Positions 62,143 through 64,000 of a DNA stretch of 64,000 nt are shown here, piece after piece (within the stretch, counting starts at the first letter, position 1; every line of letters begins with the position of its first letter). This DNA comes from Paraburkholderia adhaesiva (GTDB lineage Bacteria > Pseudomonadota > Gammaproteobacteria > Burkholderiales > Burkholderiaceae). A program made the translations under genes and the position numbers. Where the stretch lies: positions 62,001 to 126,000 of the forward strand of contig NZ_JAJEJQ010000002.1 of the NCBI RefSeq assembly GCF_021390575.1, read 5' to 3'. The notes below the pieces were generated by a model, which was not told the DNA's origin, searched no databases, and saw only the letters and a list, made by a program, of their open reading frames with translations.

Positions 62143-63303
62143 GTGAACCGATTCGCCTTGACTTCCCTTTCACTGGCGGCGCTCGGCGCCGCAGGCGTGG
62201 CCCACGCTCAGTCGAGCGTGACGCTGTACGGCACCATCGACACTTCCATCACCTATGTCAACCATGCCGCCGGAAGTAACAGCCTGTGGTCGCTCGGCAA
62301 TACGTCCAATGGCAATCTCTCGGGCTCGCGCTGGGGCCTGAAGGGCGCCGAGGATCTCGGCGGCGGTCTCAAGGCAATCTTCCAGTTGGAAAACGGCTTC
62401 AACCCATCGACTGGCGGGCTCGGCCAGGGCGGCCGGATGTTCGGCCGTCAGGCCTTCGTCGGACTGACGTCCGATCAGTACGGCGCGGTCACGCTCGGCC
62501 GTCAGTACGATCCGCTGATCGATCTGGTTCAGGGGATCACGGCGGATAACTACTTCGGTTCCGCTTTCGCGACCGCGGGCGACGTCGACAACTACGACAA
62601 CAGCTTCCGCGTGAACAACGCGGTCAAGTACACATCGCCGGTGTGGAGCGGCCTTCAGGTCGTGGCGCTGTACGCTTTTGGCGGCGTGGCCGGCTCGACG
62701 GGCTCTGAACAGACCTGGTCCGCGGCCGTGGCCTACAACACCGGACCGTTTAGCCTCGCGGGCGGGTACCTCTATACGGCGAACACACAGGCTGGCGTCA
62801 TTCCGCGGACTGGCTGGACGAGCACATCGGACGGCACCTTCAACGGCCCCATCAACATCGGCTACGAGACGGCGCGCTCGCTCGCGATCGCGCGGGTGGC
62901 GGGGCAATACGTGATTGGCGCGTTCACGATGGGCCTCGGTTACAGCAACGCGCAATACACGCCAGACGGCAGTTCGGTGTTCCGCGACAAGCAGAAGTAC
63001 AACACGGGGCAGGGCTTCCTGAACTACCAGCTGAATCCGTCGATGTTGCTGGGCGTCGGCTACAGCTTTACGCGTGCGACCGGCGACACGTCGGCGAGCT
63101 ACCACCAGGTGTCGATCGGCGCCGATTACAACCTGTCGAAGCGCACCGACATCTACATGACGGCGGCCTGGCAGCACGCCAGCGGCGAGACTGGCGACGG
63201 CGCGGGTGGCGCGATACCGGCGGAAGCGTCGGTCGGCTCGTATGGCTACGCGGGCACGAATACGCAGACGATCGTGAACCTCGGGTTGCGTCACAAGTTC
63301 TGA
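62143..63303 (+). CDS. Outer-membrane porin, OmpC-like
   Basis: The 386-residue porin has a signal peptide ending AHA, mature start QSSVTLYGTIDTSITYVNHA, the segment GLKGAEDLGGGLKAIFQLEN, AFVGLTSDQYGAVTLGRQYD and terminal IVNLGLRHKF. The start is GTG at 62143 with AGGAGA five bases upstream; a nearby ATG is followed at once by a stop. It is the third porin of the same family in the window and similar to the one at 43856. It forms trimeric general-diffusion channels. Confidence 0.94.
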   Translation: MNRFALTSLSLAALGAAGVAHAQSSVTLYGTIDTSITYVNHAAGSNSLWSLGNTSNGNLSGSRWGLKGAEDLGGGLKAIFQLENGFNPSTGGLGQGGRMFGRQAFVGLTSDQYGAVTLGRQYDPLIDLVQGITADNYFGSAFATAGDVDNYDNSFRVNNAVKYTSPVWSGLQVVALYAFGGVAGSTGSEQTWSAAVAYNTGPFSLAGGYLYTANTQAGVIPRTGWTSTSDGTFNGPINIGYETARSLAIARVAGQYVIGAFTMGLGYSNAQYTPDGSSVFRDKQKYNTGQGFLNYQLNPSMLLGVGYSFTRATGDTSASYHQVSIGADYNLSKRTDIYMTAAWQHASGETGDGAGGAIPAEASVGSYGYAGTNTQTIVNLGLRHKF

Positions 63304-63322
63304 AGCAGTCCGCTTTTTCCCG

Positions 63323-63358
63323 ACGCCGGGTGACCCGCAGGAGCGGTTCACCCGGCGT
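63323..63358 (+). terminator. Probable terminator of the porin gene
   Basis: ACGCCGGGTGA and TCACCCGGCGT form a perfect 11-bp stem with a 14-base loop, 20 bases after the stop. The tail TGTCGTTTG is only weakly U-rich, so it may be a partial terminator. Confidence 0.6.
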
Positions 63359-63667
63359 TGTCGTTTGGACGAGCGGCGGAAAGTACGCGGGTCCCCGGCT
63401 TGAATTCCGGCATGTGGACCAGTTTCGGGCGTCCGTGACACCTGGCCCTGACCGTTTGCCGCCGGGGTCGGGTACTATCCAGGATTGACGGTTTTAACGG
63501 CAGGTCCAGCCCGCACGGGGCCTGCCGCGTGTCTTTCGGGCGAAGACCATGGAGGCTGTGTTGCAGCGAAACGACGATATCTGATATATCACATACGAAA
63601 TATTGCTTTTTGTCGCGACGCAGCATATGATTCAGTCATTGGATGACTCAATCATATGGAGCTTGAA
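63359..63667. other. Control region of the small membrane protein and GntR genes
   Basis: No gene is seen. A GC-rich hairpin (CGGCAGG ... CCTGCCG around 63498-63527) and a TGATATATCA palindrome at 63582-63591 precede the strong inverted repeat at 63624-63658. Confidence 0.5.
63624..63658. promoter_or_regulatory. Probable GntR operator, 16-bp inverted repeat
   Basis: CATATGATTCAGTCAT and ATGACTCAATCATATG pair over 16 positions with one mismatch and a 3-base spacer. Within each arm ATGA(T/C)T..(A/G)TCAT is itself nearly palindromic, suggesting two adjacent dimer sites. It lies 10 bases before the ATG of the small protein and 206 bases before the GntR gene, which suggests autoregulation. Confidence 0.72.
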
Positions 63668-63886
63668 ATGGATCTCGTCTCTCTTGCACTCTTCAGCGTC
63701 GCTGTCGTTGGGTTAGGTGCCGCCGCCACTGCTATCTACGCCAAATGGCTGCCGAAGTCGGCCATCGAACAGGCAGCAGTACATGGCCGGTTTGTCGGTC
63801 TGGGCGAAGCACCGGTCGTGAAACAGCCGGCGTATCGTCCGCAGGTCCGCAAAGAGGTAATGAATGTCGTCAGAACTTCAAACTGA
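63668..63886 (+). CDS. Small membrane protein, 72 residues
   Basis: The protein starts MDLVSLALFSVAVVGLGAAA with one N-terminal membrane helix, then AIYAKWLPKSAIEQAAVHGR and a short basic C-terminus. GGAG lies 6 bases before ATG 63668, preferred over the ATG at 63656. Its last 23 bases overlap the start of the GntR gene, implying translational coupling. Function is unknown; being co-transcribed with a regulator it may be part of a small control unit. Confidence 0.7.
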   Translation: MDLVSLALFSVAVVGLGAAATAIYAKWLPKSAIEQAAVHGRFVGLGEAPVVKQPAYRPQVRKEVMNVVRTSN

Positions 63887-64000
63887 AGTCACCGCTAGTT
63901 CTTCTTCCGCATCGCTCAAGCTCGCGCTGCAACCGATCAACGCGACGCTGAGCCTGCGCGATCAGGCGTACGCGATGCTGCGTCAGGCCATCGCGGACGC
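63864..64000 (+). CDS. GntR-family transcriptional regulator, N-terminal part
   Basis: The frame starts at ATG 63864 and reads MSSELQTEVTASSSASLKLA followed by LQPINATLSLRDQAYAMLRQ and AIADA at the window edge. LRDQAYAMLRQAI is the first helix of GntR winged-helix domains. GAGG lies about 7 bases upstream inside the preceding gene. The gene runs off the window, so subfamily cannot be determined. Confidence 0.8.
   Translation, partial: MSSELQTEVTASSSSASLKLALQPINATLSLRDQAYAMLRQAIAD

Overview
The window looks like a chromosome segment of a Burkholderiaceae bacterium, most likely Paraburkholderia or a close relative. The reasons are high GC, three OmpC-like porins of the Burkholderia type (signal peptide ending AHA, mature start QSSVTLYG), and DUF3138 and DUF2242 proteins. 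There is no rRNA, tRNA, CRISPR array, transposase or phage gene, so this is ordinary metabolic chromosome rather than a mobile island.

Layout. 1-144: start of a porin (reverse). 557-5060: ugpBAEC glycerol-3-phosphate importer with a decayed ugpQ stub. 6380-23171: a polyamine locus. On the reverse strand run puuD, puuA, a putrescine-type transaminase, potFGHI, a DUF3138 outer-membrane-like protein and two tandem puuB-like oxidases. A PuuR-like regulator, puuC and a speB-type ureohydrolase lie divergently. Together they can import putrescine and degrade it both by gamma-glutamylation and by transamination. 23178-26566: MarR regulator with a divergent DHA2 efflux pump, an AEC carrier and a small lipoprotein. 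26641-33041: a sugar-type ABC importer (binding protein and two permeases) divergent from an SDR dehydrogenase, the ATPase and an RpiR regulator. 33127-38468: two tandem IclR regulators plus a stub of a third copy, divergent from a metallo-beta-lactamase-fold protein, an aromatic-ring FAD monooxygenase and a DUF2783 protein.

38590-45034: Lrp regulator with a LysE exporter, a DUF2242 lipoprotein, an extended rubredoxin, a 45-residue membrane protein, a FUSC-type membrane protein and a porin. 45189-49116: GntR regulator, class III aminotransferase and SulP transporter. 49344-54751: DoxX, pirin and a divergent LysR, then ahpC-ahpF and a cupin. 55295-57396: GYD protein, a small unknown and a second-type glutamine synthetase. 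57559-61535: lpiA/mprF with acvB (lysyl-phosphatidylglycerol synthesis and hydrolysis). 62143-64000: a porin, a small membrane protein and the start of a GntR regulator.

The most unusual signal is a family of 34-nt hairpin repeats (16-bp stem, 2-nt loop, AGCGCT at the tip). They sit just upstream of the ribosome binding sites of four catabolic or transport genes. One locus, 36209-36389, carries three such stems nested inside one another with paired compensatory base changes. Several strong palindromic operators were also found, at 23748, 35040, 47372/47408, 49824 and 63624.
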